In this document: in pieces, positions 9,114 to 18,987 of the stretch | Position numbering within the stretch: position 1 is the first letter of the stretch | How the letters are laid out: each line of letters begins with the position of its first letter | From: Cyanobium sp. Cruz-8D1 | GTDB lineage: Bacteria > Cyanobacteriota > Cyanobacteriia > PCC-6307 > Cyanobiaceae | Direction of reading: 5' to 3' | DNA: 64,000 nucleotides | NCBI RefSeq assembly: GCF_024345975.1 | Contig: NZ_JAGQCD010000015.1 | Span: 18,819-82,818, forward strand | Translations under genes and position numbers: made by a program | Notes under the pieces: model-generated | The model's input: the letters and a program-made list of their open reading frames with translations, nothing else | Databases searched by the model: none | What the model was told of the DNA's origin: nothing

Positions 9114-10655
9114 TCAGTCGACCCGGTCAAAGGAGCGGTAAGTGAGGGCCTCGGCGATGGCGGCGTTCGACACCCGGGTCTCGCCGGCCAGATCGGCAAT
9201 CGTGCGGGCCACCCGCAGCACCCGCTCCGCCCCCCTGGCGGACAGGCGCCGCTGGCCGATGGCCCGTTCCCACAGGGCCAGCGCCTCCGGCATCGGGTTC
9301 ACGATCGCGGCCAGGGCCGGACCCTCCAGTTGGCCATTGGCCGCCCCTGCCGGATTGCGCTGGCCCATCCGCCGCCGGGCCGCCGCCACCCGCTCGGCCA
9401 CCACGGCGCTCGATTCGCCGGCAGCGGGGCGTTCCTTTGTTCCCTCCCGATAGGCCCCGCCCAGGTCGCGGGCCTCGGGGCGCCGCATCACCACCTGCAG
9501 GTCGATCCGGTCCAGCAGCGGTCCTGAGAGCCGTCCCCAGTGGCGCCGCCGCTGGGCTTCGCCGCAGCGGCAGCTCTGGCTGGGATCGCCATACCAGCCG
9601 CAGGGGCAGGGATTGGTGGCGGCCACCAGGAGCACCCGGCAAGGGAAGCGACAGCGCTGCTGGGCCCGACTGATCCACAGTTCCCCCTCCTCCAGGGGCT
9701 GGCGCAACTGGTCGAGCACCTCACGGCGGAACTCCGCCAGCTCATCGAGGAACAGCACGCCGTGGTGGGCCAGGCTCAGTTCCCCAGGCCTGGGCAGGGC
9801 CCCGCCACCCACCAATGCGGCGGCGGAGCAGCCGTGGTGGGGGCTGCGGAAGGGGCGCTGCCGCCGCAGGCCGGCCCCCTCCCCCAGAAGCCCGGCCAGG
9901 GAATGGAGCTGGGTGACCTCCAGGGCCTCCTGGTGAGCCAGGGGCGGCAGCAGAGGCGGCAGCCGCCGGGCCAGCATCGTCTTGCCGCTGCCGGGCGCCC
10001 CCACCAGCAGCAGGTGGTGGCCCCCGGCAGCGGCGATCTCCAGGGCCCGCCGGCCATGGGCCTGGCCGCGCACCTCAGCCAGGTCGGGGCCGGCGGCCGG
10101 CGGTGGGGGCGGGGCCGCGGCGACGGGTGCCGCCCGGACTTGCCCCGGATCCCGCAGCAGGGTCACCACCTCCACCAGATGCTCGGCCCCCCAGACGCTG
10201 AGCCCCTCCACCAGGGCGGCTTCCGTGGCATTGGCCGCCGGCACCACCAGGGCCCGGGCCCCGTGCCGCCGCGCCGCCAGGGCCAGGGCCAGCACTCCCC
10301 GGATCGGCCGCAGCCGGCCGTCGAGGCCCAGCTCCCCGGCGCTCCAGATCCCCTCCACTTCGGCGCCGGCCAGCTGCTGGCTGGCCACCAGCAGCCCCAG
10401 GGCGATGGGCAGATCGAAGCCGGGGCCGGCCTTGGGCAGGTCGGCGGGGGCCAGGTTGACCACCACCCGGGTCAGGGGCACCCGCAGGCCGCCGTTGCGC
10501 AGCGCCCCCCGCACCCGCTCCCGCGACTCCTGGGCCGCCGCATCCGCCAGACCCACCACCCGCAGCCCCGGCAGCCCCGGGGCGATGTCCACCTCCACCG
10601 TCACCGGCAGGGCCTCCAGGCCCCGCAGGGCCCCGCTGCTGCACCGTGCCAACAT
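9114..10655 (-). CDS. comM: YifB/ComM family Mg-chelatase-like AAA+ ATPase
   Basis: 513 aa from the ATG at 10655, where family members normally begin (MLARC...); a GTG five codons upstream is possible. The N-terminal domain (about 1-170) is the ChlI/Lon-like S5-fold with KAGPGFDLPIALG. The AAA+ core follows: Walker A GAPGSGKTMLARR, Walker B GVLFLDELAEF, and a cysteine cluster NPCPCGWYGD...CRCG typical of the family. The C-terminal domain carries LSARGAERVLRVARTIADL. ComM is a hexameric helicase that extends branch migration during natural transformation, so its presence fits a transformable cyanobacterium. The gene is divergent from the HIT gene with 56 bp between starts. Confidence 0.92.
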   Translation of the reverse strand: MLARCSSGALRGLEALPVTVEVDIAPGLPGLRVVGLADAAAQESRERVRGALRNGGLRVPLTRVVVNLAPADLPKAGPGFDLPIALGLLVASQQLAGAEVEGIWSAGELGLDGRLRPIRGVLALALAARRHGARALVVPAANATEAALVEGLSVWGAEHLVEVVTLLRDPGQVRAAPVAAAPPPPPAAGPDLAEVRGQAHGRRALEIAAAGGHHLLLVGAPGSGKTMLARRLPPLLPPLAHQEALEVTQLHSLAGLLGEGAGLRRQRPFRSPHHGCSAAALVGGGALPRPGELSLAHHGVLFLDELAEFRREVLDQLRQPLEEGELWISRAQQRCRFPCRVLLVAATNPCPCGWYGDPSQSCRCGEAQRRRHWGRLSGPLLDRIDLQVVMRRPEARDLGGAYREGTKERPAAGESSAVVAERVAAARRRMGQRNPAGAANGQLEGPALAAIVNPMPEALALWERAIGQRRLSARGAERVLRVARTIADLAGETRVSNAAIAEALTYRSFDRVD

Positions 10656-10711
10656 CCCCTTGGAGCTCACTGCCTGTTCAGTTCCACCTCCCGACCACTC
10701 CCCGGCGTCCC

Positions 10712-11056
10712 ATGGCCAGCAGCGACACCATCTTCGGCCGCATCCTGCGCGGCGAGATCCCCTGCCAGGAGGTGTACGCCGACGACCTCTGCCTGGCCTT
10801 CCGGGATGTGACTCCCCAGGCGCCGGTGCACGTGCTGGTGATTCCCCGCGAGCCGATCGCCCAGCTGGGCGAGGCCACGGACGCGCACCAGGCCCTGCTG
10901 GGCCACCTGCTGCTGGTGGCCGCCAAGGTGGCCCGGCTGGAGGGGCTCGACAGCTGGCGCACCGTGATCAACAGCGGCGCCGACGCCGGCCAGACCGTGT
11001 TCCACCTGCACCTGCACGTGATCGGCGGCCGTCCGCTGGCCTGGCCGCCGGGCTGA
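10712..11056 (+). CDS. HIT family nucleotide-binding protein (Hint-type)
   Basis: 114 aa, normal for bacterial HinT-like proteins. It starts with the family block TIFGRILRGEIPCQEVY and has the histidine triad FHLHLHVIGG near the end. HinT enzymes hydrolyse nucleoside phosphoramidates such as AMP-lysine in the cytosol. The ATG at 10712 is chosen because the conserved region begins four residues later; the open frame upstream overlaps the comM start and has no family similarity. Confidence 0.93.
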   Translation: MASSDTIFGRILRGEIPCQEVYADDLCLAFRDVTPQAPVHVLVIPREPIAQLGEATDAHQALLGHLLLVAAKVARLEGLDSWRTVINSGADAGQTVFHLHLHVIGGRPLAWPPG

Positions 11057-11126
11057 TCACCGGCTGCACACCGCGGCCCCGGCCGGGTCGGGCCGGCGGG
11101 GAGAATGGCGCGATCCGCCCGCTGCC

Positions 11127-13148
11127 ATGACCCCCCTGAAGGCCCTTCGCGAGCAGCTGGGCAAGCTGCAGCGCCTGGCCCAGCCCTACTTCCTGCCCCT
11201 CGACGAGGGCGGCGGTGGCAGCGGCCAGTTCCTGCTCCTGGTGGTGGCCCTGCTGGCGGTGGTGGTGGGCTTCACCCTGCTGCTGCTCACCGGGGTGGTG
11301 GCCGCGGCCGGTGCCTGGATCCCCGAGCTGCGCAGCCGCTTCCTGCCCGGGGTGCCCGAGCAGGTGGCCGCGGTCTGGAGCGGACCGATCGGCCTTGTGG
11401 TCATGGTGCTGTTCGCCGCCGGCCTGGGCGCCTTCATCAGCCTGAGGGCCAAGCTGCGCCAGGGGCGCTGGCTGCCCTGGTTGCTGCTCGGCATCATCGC
11501 CCTGCTGATCCTGGTGATCAACGGCATCAACGTGGGCATCAGCTTCATCGCCCGGAACATCGAGAACGCCCTGGTCGCCTACAAGGCGGAGGAGTTCTGG
11601 AAGATCGTCGCGATCTATGCCTTCTGCCTGGTGCTGGCCCTGCCGATCCGAGCCATTCAGAGCTACCTGATTCCCAAGCTGGGTCTGCTGTGGCGGGAGT
11701 GGCTCAGCGGCCGCATGTTGGGCCGCTACCTCACCAACCGGGCCTACTACGTTCTCAATCCCAACGATGAAAGCGTTGAGGAGATCGACAACCCGGACCA
11801 ACGGATCTCCCAGGACGCGGCCAGCTTCACGGCCACCAGTCTGAGCGTGACGGTGGAGATCATCTCCGCCCTGCTGACCTTCTTCAGCTTCATCATCGTT
11901 CTCTGGAGCATCAACCAAACCCTGGCCCTGTGGCTGCTGGGCTATTCGGTGGTGGGCACGGCCCTGATCGTGTTCGCCAGCCGCAAGCTGGTGAATCTGA
12001 ACTACCAGCAGCTCAAGCTGGAGGCCGATTTCCGCTACGGCCTGGTTCACATCCGCGACAATGCCGAATCGATTGCCTTTTATCGGGGCGAGCGCCAGGA
12101 GCAGAAGGAAGGGGAACGCCGCCTTGACGGCGTGATCGTCAACTACAATCGGCTGATCATCTGGGAGGCGCTGATCAGCGTCATCCAGCGCTCCTACGAC
12201 TATTTCTCCCGCTTCCTGCCCTGGTTGGTGATCGCGCCGATCTACTTCGCCAAGGAGGTCGATTTCGGTGTCTTCGGCCAGGCCAGCATCGCCTTCTCCC
12301 AGGTGTTGTTCTCGGTCAGCTACATCGTCAACAACATCGACCGGCTGGCCGCCTTCTCCGCCTCCATCAGCCGCCTCGAGGGCTTCCAGGGCAAGGTGGA
12401 GTCGATCAGCGCCGAGATGGCCGAGTTCGTGGCCGCCGAGCAGGCCACAGCTGTGGGCGCCATGGGCGCCGGTGCCTGTGCCGTGCGCCCGGAATCGATC
12501 CTGGTCAGCCATGTGGATCTGGTGCCGCCCCGCACCAGCCGTCTGCTGGTGAGCGACCTCAGCCTGGAGGTGACCGCCAGCCAGCGGCTGCTGGTGGTAG
12601 GGCCCTCGGGCTGCGGCAAGACCTCCTTCCTGCGCCTGGTGAGTGGCCTCTGGCCGCCCGCTGCCGGCAGCGTGCAGCGGCCGCCGGTGGGCGAGTTGAT
12701 GTTCATTCCCCAGAAGCCCTACATGCTGCTGGGCAGCCTGCGGGAGCAGCTCTGCTACCCCCAGCCCCCCGATCGCTTCAGCGACGAGCAGCTGCGCCAT
12801 GTGCTCGAGGAGGTGCGCCTGCCCGAACTGGTGCACCGCTACCCCGACCTGGACATCAAGCAGGACTGGCCCCGGCTGCTCTCCCTCGGCGAGCAGCAGC
12901 GCCTGGCCTTCGCCCGGCTGCTGCTCAACTCGCCCCGGTTCGTGGTGCTCGACGAGGCCACCAGCGCCCTTGACATCACCACCGAGAAGGCCCTCTACGA
13001 ACTGCTGGTGCAGCGGGAGATGGCCTTCGTGAGCGTGGGCCACCGGCCTACCCTCACCGCTTACCACGACACGGTGCTGGAGCTCGATGGCAACGCCGGC
13101 TGGCGCCTGCTTCCGGCGGCCGGCTATACCTTTGGCCGCGAGGACTGA
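11127..13148 (+). CDS. ABC transporter, fused permease and ATPase, SbmA/BacA-YddA type
   Basis: 673 aa. The N-terminal half has about six to eight membrane segments and the SbmA/BacA-like block MLGRYLTNRAYYVLN...IDNPDQRISQDA, which defines this subfamily. The nucleotide-binding domain (from about residue 475) has Walker A GPSGCGKTS, signature LSLGEQQRLAFARLLL and Walker B FVVLDEATSALD, then the switch His in SVGHRPT. Relatives move peptides, vitamin B12 or very long acyl-CoA; the substrate here is unknown. As a half-transporter it should act as a homodimer in the inner or thylakoid membrane. The next gene, hli, starts 4 bp after the stop. Confidence 0.9.
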   Translation: MTPLKALREQLGKLQRLAQPYFLPLDEGGGGSGQFLLLVVALLAVVVGFTLLLLTGVVAAAGAWIPELRSRFLPGVPEQVAAVWSGPIGLVVMVLFAAGLGAFISLRAKLRQGRWLPWLLLGIIALLILVINGINVGISFIARNIENALVAYKAEEFWKIVAIYAFCLVLALPIRAIQSYLIPKLGLLWREWLSGRMLGRYLTNRAYYVLNPNDESVEEIDNPDQRISQDAASFTATSLSVTVEIISALLTFFSFIIVLWSINQTLALWLLGYSVVGTALIVFASRKLVNLNYQQLKLEADFRYGLVHIRDNAESIAFYRGERQEQKEGERRLDGVIVNYNRLIIWEALISVIQRSYDYFSRFLPWLVIAPIYFAKEVDFGVFGQASIAFSQVLFSVSYIVNNIDRLAAFSASISRLEGFQGKVESISAEMAEFVAAEQATAVGAMGAGACAVRPESILVSHVDLVPPRTSRLLVSDLSLEVTASQRLLVVGPSGCGKTSFLRLVSGLWPPAAGSVQRPPVGELMFIPQKPYMLLGSLREQLCYPQPPDRFSDEQLRHVLEEVRLPELVHRYPDLDIKQDWPRLLSLGEQQRLAFARLLLNSPRFVVLDEATSALDITTEKALYELLVQREMAFVSVGHRPTLTAYHDTVLELDGNAGWRLLPAAGYTFGRED

Positions 13149-13152
13149 TCCG

Positions 13153-13353
13153 ATGAGCGACCCTTCCGCCACCCCATCCGGCGACACCCCGCCCGCCACC
13201 AGCGCCACCACCTCGGAGGTGCCGGCCTTCGGCTGGAGCGGCTACGCCGAGCGGGTCAACGGCCGTTTCGCCATGCTCGGCTTCGTCGCCGTGCTGCTGG
13301 TCGAGGCCCTCAGCCACGACACCTTCCTGCACTGGGCGGGCCTGGTGCCCTGA
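13153..13353 (+). CDS. hli: High light-inducible protein (one-helix LHC-like)
   Basis: 66 aa. The single membrane helix carries the chlorophyll-binding motif AERVNGRFAMLGFVAVLL (ExxNGRxAMxGF), preceded by a Pro/Thr/Ser-rich N-terminus. These thylakoid proteins bind chlorophyll and carotenoid, protect photosystems under strong light and take part in chlorophyll recycling. The start lies 4 bp after the ABC transporter stop, so it probably shares that transcript. It ends in a 14-bp palindrome shared with the convergent lipoprotein gene. Confidence 0.93.
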   Translation: MSDPSATPSGDTPPATSATTSEVPAFGWSGYAERVNGRFAMLGFVAVLLVEALSHDTFLHWAGLVP

Positions 13354-13360
13354 TCAGGGC
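13347..13360. other. 14-bp perfect palindrome joining two convergent stop codons
   Basis: The sequence GCCCTGATCAGGGC is a perfect palindrome. Its centre contains the TGA of hli on the plus strand and, immediately adjacent, the TGA of the lipoprotein gene on the minus strand, so the two genes meet with no gap. It has no T-tract on either side and no room for a loop, so it is not a canonical terminator. Confidence 0.6.
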
Positions 13361-13866
13361 AGCGCGATCAGATCCACCTGCCACTGGCCCTGGCGGCTCA
13401 CCTCCACCGCCAGTTCGCGGCCATCGCCCCGCAGGGACACCCGGCGCGGCACGCCAGGGGGCTGCAGCGGCACCGGCTGCAGGGCCATCAGGTTGCGGCG
13501 GTAAAGCACCAGCTCGGTGCGGCCCTCCAGCTGGCGCACCAGGGCCAGCCGCTCACCGCGGCCATCCACCGCCACGCTCAGGGGCTGGGCATCGGGCCGC
13601 TCCAGCCCCGGCAGGGGCACCGGTTGCTGGCGCTGCAGATCCACCAGCTGCACCCGGTCGCGGCCGCCCTGGCTGACGATCAGGGCCAGCCAGTCGCCGG
13701 AGAGGGCGGGGGCCCGGGCGGGGCCGGCGGCCTCAAGGCGTTGATTGAGGCCCACCAGGGGCTGGGGCAGGGGCGCCAGGCAGCCCGCCAGCAGCAGCGG
13801 CAGGCCGCCCGCCACCGCGACGGCCACTGTCGCCGCCCGAACCAGGCTGCCGGAGCGCCGCGTCAT
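13354..13866 (-). CDS. Lipoprotein with TolB-like beta-propeller repeats (second of a pair)
   Basis: 170 aa. The N-terminus MTRRSGSLVRA plus a hydrophobic stretch ending in LLLAGC is a lipoprotein signal with the lipidated Cys at about residue 30. The mature part has WD40/TolB-type blade signatures such as ALSGDWLALIVSQGGRDRVQ and SLRGDGRELAVEVSRQG. Its ATG overlaps the TGA of the upstream gene (ATGA), and the two encoded proteins are similar, so this is a tandem duplicate pair. They probably sit in the periplasm on a membrane, binding a partner protein or glycan. The frame remains open far upstream without family similarity; the lipobox decides the start. Confidence 0.8.
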   Translation of the reverse strand: MTRRSGSLVRAATVAVAVAGGLPLLLAGCLAPLPQPLVGLNQRLEAAGPARAPALSGDWLALIVSQGGRDRVQLVDLQRQQPVPLPGLERPDAQPLSVAVDGRGERLALVRQLEGRTELVLYRRNLMALQPVPLQPPGVPRRVSLRGDGRELAVEVSRQGQWQVDLIALP

Positions 13867-14435
13867 GGGGTGGCGGCCGGCGCCCCCCGCACCGGCAGGC
13901 CGGCGGGCAGGTCGGGCTCCAGCAGGGCGGTGAGGTCGTACAGCTGCACCCGGGAGCGGCCGTCGCCCTCGCTGGCGATGGCGAGGCGCCGGCCATCGGC
14001 GGCCAGGCTGAGGCTTTCGGCCACCAGGCCGCCGGGCAGGGGCAGGCGGTGCAGGCGCCCCGTGGCCCGGTCCTCGATCAGCACCCGGCGTTCCGGTCCC
14101 TGCTGCACCAGCAGGGCCAGATAGCGGCCGTTCCAGCTCAGGGAGGGGGAGCGGTGCGGCTGCAGCCGGCCGAAATGGCGCAGGGGCAGCACCGTACCGG
14201 AGGGCTGTTCCTGCAGCAGCACCGTGTCGCGGCCGTCGCGGCGCACCACGCTGGCCAGCACCCGGCCGTTGCCGCTGAGGGCCGGATCCTGGCGGTCGGC
14301 GCCGCCCCAGCCCACCGGACCGGCGCTGCGGCGCCCCCAGCTCCAGCTGCCGCAACCCGAAACCAGCAGGGCCAGCATCCCGAACACAAGCCAAGAGAGG
14401 CCTGGGCTTGATCGTCGACGGTGCTGGGTGATCAG
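13863..14435 (-). CDS. Lipoprotein with TolB-like beta-propeller repeats (first of a pair)
   Basis: About 190 aa. A hydrophobic segment ending in LLVSGC is a lipobox, followed by propeller-type repeats such as ALSGNGRVLASVVRRDGRD, SLSWNGRYLALLVQQG and SLAADGRRLAIASEGDG. The start is not certain: no ATG gives a normal signal peptide, and the only upstream candidate after the ycf66 stop is the CTG at 14435, which gives the basic leader LITQHRRRSS; a GTG at 14387 would leave almost no n-region. The 3' end overlaps the second lipoprotein gene by four bases. The start lies within 5 bp of the ycf66 stop, so all three are likely one transcript. Confidence 0.7.
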   Translation of the reverse strand: MITQHRRRSSPGLSWLVFGMLALLVSGCGSWSWGRRSAGPVGWGGADRQDPALSGNGRVLASVVRRDGRDTVLLQEQPSGTVLPLRHFGRLQPHRSPSLSWNGRYLALLVQQGPERRVLIEDRATGRLHRLPLPGGLVAESLSLAADGRRLAIASEGDGRSRVQLYDLTALLEPDLPAGLPVRGAPAATP

Positions 14436-14439
14436 CGGA

Positions 14440-15411
14440 TCAGTCGTCGAAGCGGGAGCTGTTGTCCCGGCTGGACGCGGGCGGGCCGGCGGGGGGCTCG
14501 TTCGCCGCTGGCCGGGGGCGGCCACTGGCCAGCGGCGAGAAGTCGGCATCACTGACGTCGTCGGCAGCAGCGCCGCGGGCGGTGCTGGAGCGGATCGGTG
14601 TGCCCATGGGCGTTCCCTGGGGTGCGCCCAGGCCAGGGTCACGGGACGAGGGGCCGGCAGGACCCGGCGGTGTGGAACCACGGCGGCCGGTACGGGGACC
14701 GCTGTCGGCAGCGGCCACCGGACGGGAGCCGCGGCGGGGTTCGGGGGCACTGTCCCGATCCCGGCGGCGGGCGCCGAAATCGCTGGGTTGGCTGCGGGCA
14801 GGGCCACCGGCGCTGTAGCGGCCGGCGGTCCGATCGGGGCGCTCGTCGATGGGATCCCGTTCCGGGCGGCTGGAGGGGCGCTCAGCGCGGGGGGTGTCCC
14901 AGGTGTCGGGCGCCTCCCGGCGGCTGGCGGCGCGCTCGGGGATCGCGGCTCTACTGGGCCGGCGCGGCCGGTAGAAGTCCTCCTCGGGTTCGTCGCGGGA
15001 GGGGATACGACGGCGCAGGGGTTCCGGCTCATCAAAGCGGTCCGGTTCGTCGTCATAGCTGCGGCCGCCGCCGAGGCCACCGCGCGGCCGGAACGGGGCG
15101 GCGGGTTCCTCGTCGTCGAAGTAGGAGGAACGCCGTGCCTGTTCGGTGGTCACCCCACGCAGGCGGACACTCTCATAGGCGAAGAAAACCGTGGTGCCCG
15201 CCAGCAGGAACTGGCCGAACTGCAGGATCGGGTCAAGGCGCCAGCCTTGAAAGAAGAGGATGCCGCCGCAGAGCAGGCCGATGGCGGCGAAGAAAACGTC
15301 GTAGTCCCGGGCCAGGGCCGGTTTGAAGCTCCTCATGAAGTAGAGGAAGGCTCCGCCGACCGCCAGGACGATGCCGACGATGCTGGCCCAGTTGAGGCTG
15401 GCGTTGACCAC
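14440..15411 (-). CDS. ycf66: Ycf66 family protein with long disordered tail
   Basis: 323 aa. Residues 1-90 are the Ycf66 domain: three hydrophobic segments including WASIVGIVLAVGGAFLYFM, then GCGI-like FFQGWRLDPILQFGQ and FFAYESVRLRG. The remaining ~230 residues are rich in Arg, Asp, Glu, Pro and Ser and predicted to be unstructured, with many RR/DD pairs. Ycf66 is conserved in cyanobacteria and some plastids and is thought to be a photosynthetic-membrane protein of unknown role. psbX lies 61 bp upstream on the same strand, a neighbour relation common in picocyanobacteria. Confidence 0.9.
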   Translation of the reverse strand: MVNASLNWASIVGIVLAVGGAFLYFMRSFKPALARDYDVFFAAIGLLCGGILFFQGWRLDPILQFGQFLLAGTTVFFAYESVRLRGVTTEQARRSSYFDDEEPAAPFRPRGGLGGGRSYDDEPDRFDEPEPLRRRIPSRDEPEEDFYRPRRPSRAAIPERAASRREAPDTWDTPRAERPSSRPERDPIDERPDRTAGRYSAGGPARSQPSDFGARRRDRDSAPEPRRGSRPVAAADSGPRTGRRGSTPPGPAGPSSRDPGLGAPQGTPMGTPIRSSTARGAAADDVSDADFSPLASGRPRPAANEPPAGPPASSRDNSSRFDD

Positions 15412-15472
15412 GGCTGTTGACCCGGGCGATGGCCACCACTCTAAGGACCGTAGCCGCGCTGTCAGCGGAAGC

Positions 15473-15595
15473 TCAGAGCCGCCGGTCGAGCTGGTCGTTC
15501 TGGCTGATCAGCACCAGGGCGATGGCGATGGGGATCACCACGATGACCGCGCCCCAGCCAAGGCTGCTGAGGAAGTTGGCGAGGGAAGGGGTCAT
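15473..15595 (-). CDS. psbX: Photosystem II protein PsbX
   Basis: 40 aa, reading [17 protein letters not shown] and then a single membrane helix [19 protein letters not shown], followed by a short polar tail. This is the standard PsbX sequence of picocyanobacteria. PsbX is a one-helix subunit at the edge of photosystem II near cytochrome b559 that affects quinone turnover. Length and helix position are normal. It is followed by ycf66 in the same direction and is divergent from the yggT gene (85 bp between starts). Confidence 0.95.
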   Translation of the reverse strand: MTPSLANFLSSLGWGAVIVVIPIAIALVLISQNDQLDRRL

Positions 15596-15680
15596 GGCAG
15601 GCGTTCGCTCTGGACAGCTGGGCGGATCCTAGGCAGTGGCGGTGAGTTCCTACGATCAGTCCATCCATGCTTAGAGCTTT

Positions 15681-15995
15681 GTGACGGCCCTGGCGCCCCT
15701 ACCCCTGCTGCACCTGGCCCTGGGGCTGGCCCTGGCGGGCTGGACCCTGTTGTTCCTGTTCCGGATCGTCCTCACCTGGTACCCGAGGGTCGACCTCAGC
15801 CAAGGGGTGATGCGCCTGGTGGGGGCACCCACCGAGCCCCTGCTGAGCCTCACCCGTCGCCTGATCCAGCCCATTGGTGGGGTGGATGTGACGCCGGTGG
15901 TGTGGGTTGGGCTGATCAGCCTGCTGCGGGAACTGCTGGTGGGTCAGCAGGGTCTGCTGACCCTGGCCCTGCTGCGCAGCCAGGCCATCGGCTGA
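15681..15995 (+). CDS. YggT family membrane protein (Ycf19/YlmG-like)
   Basis: 104 aa with two hydrophobic helices and the central family block LFRIVLTWYPRVD...PTEPLLSLTRRLIQP. YggT/Ycf19/YlmG proteins are small membrane proteins connected with thylakoid or nucleoid organisation and, in cyanobacteria and plastids, with photosystem or cytochrome assembly. The start is a GTG at 15681. The gene ends 19 bp from the convergent accC gene. Confidence 0.88.
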   Translation: MTALAPLPLLHLALGLALAGWTLLFLFRIVLTWYPRVDLSQGVMRLVGAPTEPLLSLTRRLIQPIGGVDVTPVVWVGLISLLRELLVGQQGLLTLALLRSQAIG

Positions 15996-16014
15996 ACCGG
16001 CAGCCCTGGGGGCT

Positions 16015-17364
<1,350 letters not shown>

Positions 17365-17525
17365 CCGTGCAGGTCCAGGCGGTGTGGGCTGGCGAGGGTG
17401 CGGCCATGCCGGGGCGGACTGTATCAGTGCTCACCGGCGTGGCTTGGCGCTGACGGCCTTCGGGGGTGGGGAAGCCCATGGGTATATTGCTCGTTCGGTG
17501 AGGGGCTTCGGCCCGCGCCAGCCAC

Positions 17526-17607
17526 GCGGATGTGGTGGAATTGGTAGACACGCACGTTTGAGGGGCGTGTGGCTTCGGCCTTGCGAGTTCAAGTCTCGCC
17601 ATCCGCA
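17526..17607 (+). tRNA. tRNA-Leu (anticodon GAG)
   Basis: A class II tRNA folds cleanly. The acceptor stem pairs GCGGATG with CATCCGC, followed by discriminator A. The anticodon arm is CACGT-TTGAGGG-GCGTG, giving anticodon GAG. A long variable arm (TGGCTTCGGCC) follows, and the T-arm is GCGAG-TTCAAGT-CTCGC. CCA is not encoded. It reads CUU/CUC leucine codons. The downstream glycosyltransferase-like frame is open back into this gene, but its real start lies beyond it. Confidence 0.95.
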
Positions 17608-17649
17608 TTTTTCTTTTCCCGCTCCCGTCCCCCGGAACCTGCGGCTCTT

Positions 17650-18948
17650 TTGATCCAGCCGTCGCCGGTCTCCGCTCCAGCCGCAGGCAGCGCGATCGTG
17701 CTGGTCAGCAACGGCCCGGGCGAACTGAGCACCTGGGTGCGGCCGCTGGCGGAGCAGCTCCATGGTCTGGAGCCCCTGCGGCCCCGCGACCCCGCCGCCA
17801 GCTGCAGCCTGCGGCTGGTGCTGGTCCCCTGCCCCAACGCCACCGGAACCGAGCATCGGGTGGCCGAGGCCTGGGGCCTGTTCGATCGGGTGCTGCCGGC
17901 CACCCGCTTCTGGTGGCTGCTGCTGCGGCCCCGCCGCCACGGCCCCTGGCCCGAGCGGGGGGTGGTGGTCTTCCTCGGTGGTGACCAGTTCTGGACCGTG
18001 TTGCTTTCGGCCCGGCTGGGCTACCGCCACCTCACCTATGCCGAGTGGGTGGCCCGCTGGCCCCGCTGGAACGACCGCATCGCCGTGATGGGACCCGCCG
18101 CCGCCGGCCGCCTGGCGCCCCGCTGGCGGGCGCGGGCCACGGTGGTGGGGGACCTGATGGCGGACCTTTCGGCCCTGGCGCGCCAGGACGATCCCCTGCC
18201 CGCCGGTGACTGGGTCGCCCTGCTGCCCGGCTCAAAGCGGGCCAAGTTGCTGGTGGGGGTGCCGTTCCTGCTCGAGACCGCCGACCGGCTGGCGGCCCTG
18301 CGGCCCGGCTGCCGCTTCCTGCTGCCGGTGGCTCCCACCACGTCGGTGCGGGAACTGCTGGCCTACGGCGGGCCGTCCAATCCGCTGAACCGACGCCAGG
18401 GGGCCGGCGAGCCCCATCGCCAGGGCGATGAGCTGGTCACGGCGGCCGGCACCCGCATCCTGCTGCTGGTGCAGCATCCCGCCCACGCCGCCCTGAGCCA
18501 GTGCGCCCTGGCGCTCACCACGGTGGGGGCCAACACCGCCGAGCTGGGGGCCCTGGCGGTGCCGATGATCGTGTTGGTGCCCACCCAGCACCTCGCGGTG
18601 ATGCAGGCCTGGGATGGCTGGCTGGGGCTGGTGGCCCGGTTGCCGCTGCTGCGGCGTCTGGTGGGGGTGGCCCTCACCGCCTGGCGCATGCGTCACCGGG
18701 GCTTTCTGGCCTGGCCCAACATCTCCGCCGGCCGTGCCGTGGTGCCGGAGCGGGTCGGGCCGATCGAACCGGCCCAGATCGCCGCCGAGGCGGCCGACTG
18801 GCTGGAGCATCCCGAACGGCTCGCGGCCATGGCCGACGACCTGCGCACTCTGCGAGGGGCGCCGGGTGCCGTGGCGGCGGTGGCGGCCATGGTGCGGGGC
18901 CTGCTGCCGCCGCCGGAGCCGGCTGGGCGGACGGTTCGATCTGGATAG
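17650..18948 (+). CDS. Lipid-A-disaccharide synthase-related protein (LpxB-like GT-B)
   Basis: About 432 aa from the TTG at 17650. It begins with a conserved VLVSNGPGELSTWVRPL block and has the GT-B style C-terminal pattern ALTTVGANTAELGALAVPMIVLVPTQ, which resembles the donor-binding region of LpxB. The cyanobacterial members of this family are separate from true LpxB and have no proven reaction; a role in envelope glycolipid synthesis is a family-based guess. The start is uncertain: the frame continues up into tRNA-Leu, which is excluded, and a GTG at 17698 is another option but lies inside the conserved block. Confidence 0.75.
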   Translation: MIQPSPVSAPAAGSAIVLVSNGPGELSTWVRPLAEQLHGLEPLRPRDPAASCSLRLVLVPCPNATGTEHRVAEAWGLFDRVLPATRFWWLLLRPRRHGPWPERGVVVFLGGDQFWTVLLSARLGYRHLTYAEWVARWPRWNDRIAVMGPAAAGRLAPRWRARATVVGDLMADLSALARQDDPLPAGDWVALLPGSKRAKLLVGVPFLLETADRLAALRPGCRFLLPVAPTTSVRELLAYGGPSNPLNRRQGAGEPHRQGDELVTAAGTRILLLVQHPAHAALSQCALALTTVGANTAELGALAVPMIVLVPTQHLAVMQAWDGWLGLVARLPLLRRLVGVALTAWRMRHRGFLAWPNISAGRAVVPERVGPIEPAQIAAEAADWLEHPERLAAMADDLRTLRGAPGAVAAVAAMVRGLLPPPEPAGRTVRSG

Positions 18949-18987
18949 GATTTCTCCAGCCATCGCCCCTCCGCGGGGCCTGCCTCC

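Noticed and set aside
10968..13211. A 747-codon minus-strand ORF opposite the ABC transporter.
   Set aside because: It is the high-GC antisense frame of a clear ABC transporter, with a His/Gln/Gly-rich product and no motif.
13866..15080. Long minus-strand frames covering the lipoprotein and ycf66 region (up to 405 codons).
   Set aside because: Their upstream parts are Arg/Pro/Ala-rich products of high GC in the wrong frame of ycf66; only the parts after the lipoboxes look like protein.
17569..17649. Extension of the LpxB-like protein upstream into the tRNA.
   Set aside because: The tRNA folds perfectly and the extra residues are tRNA sequence in translation.
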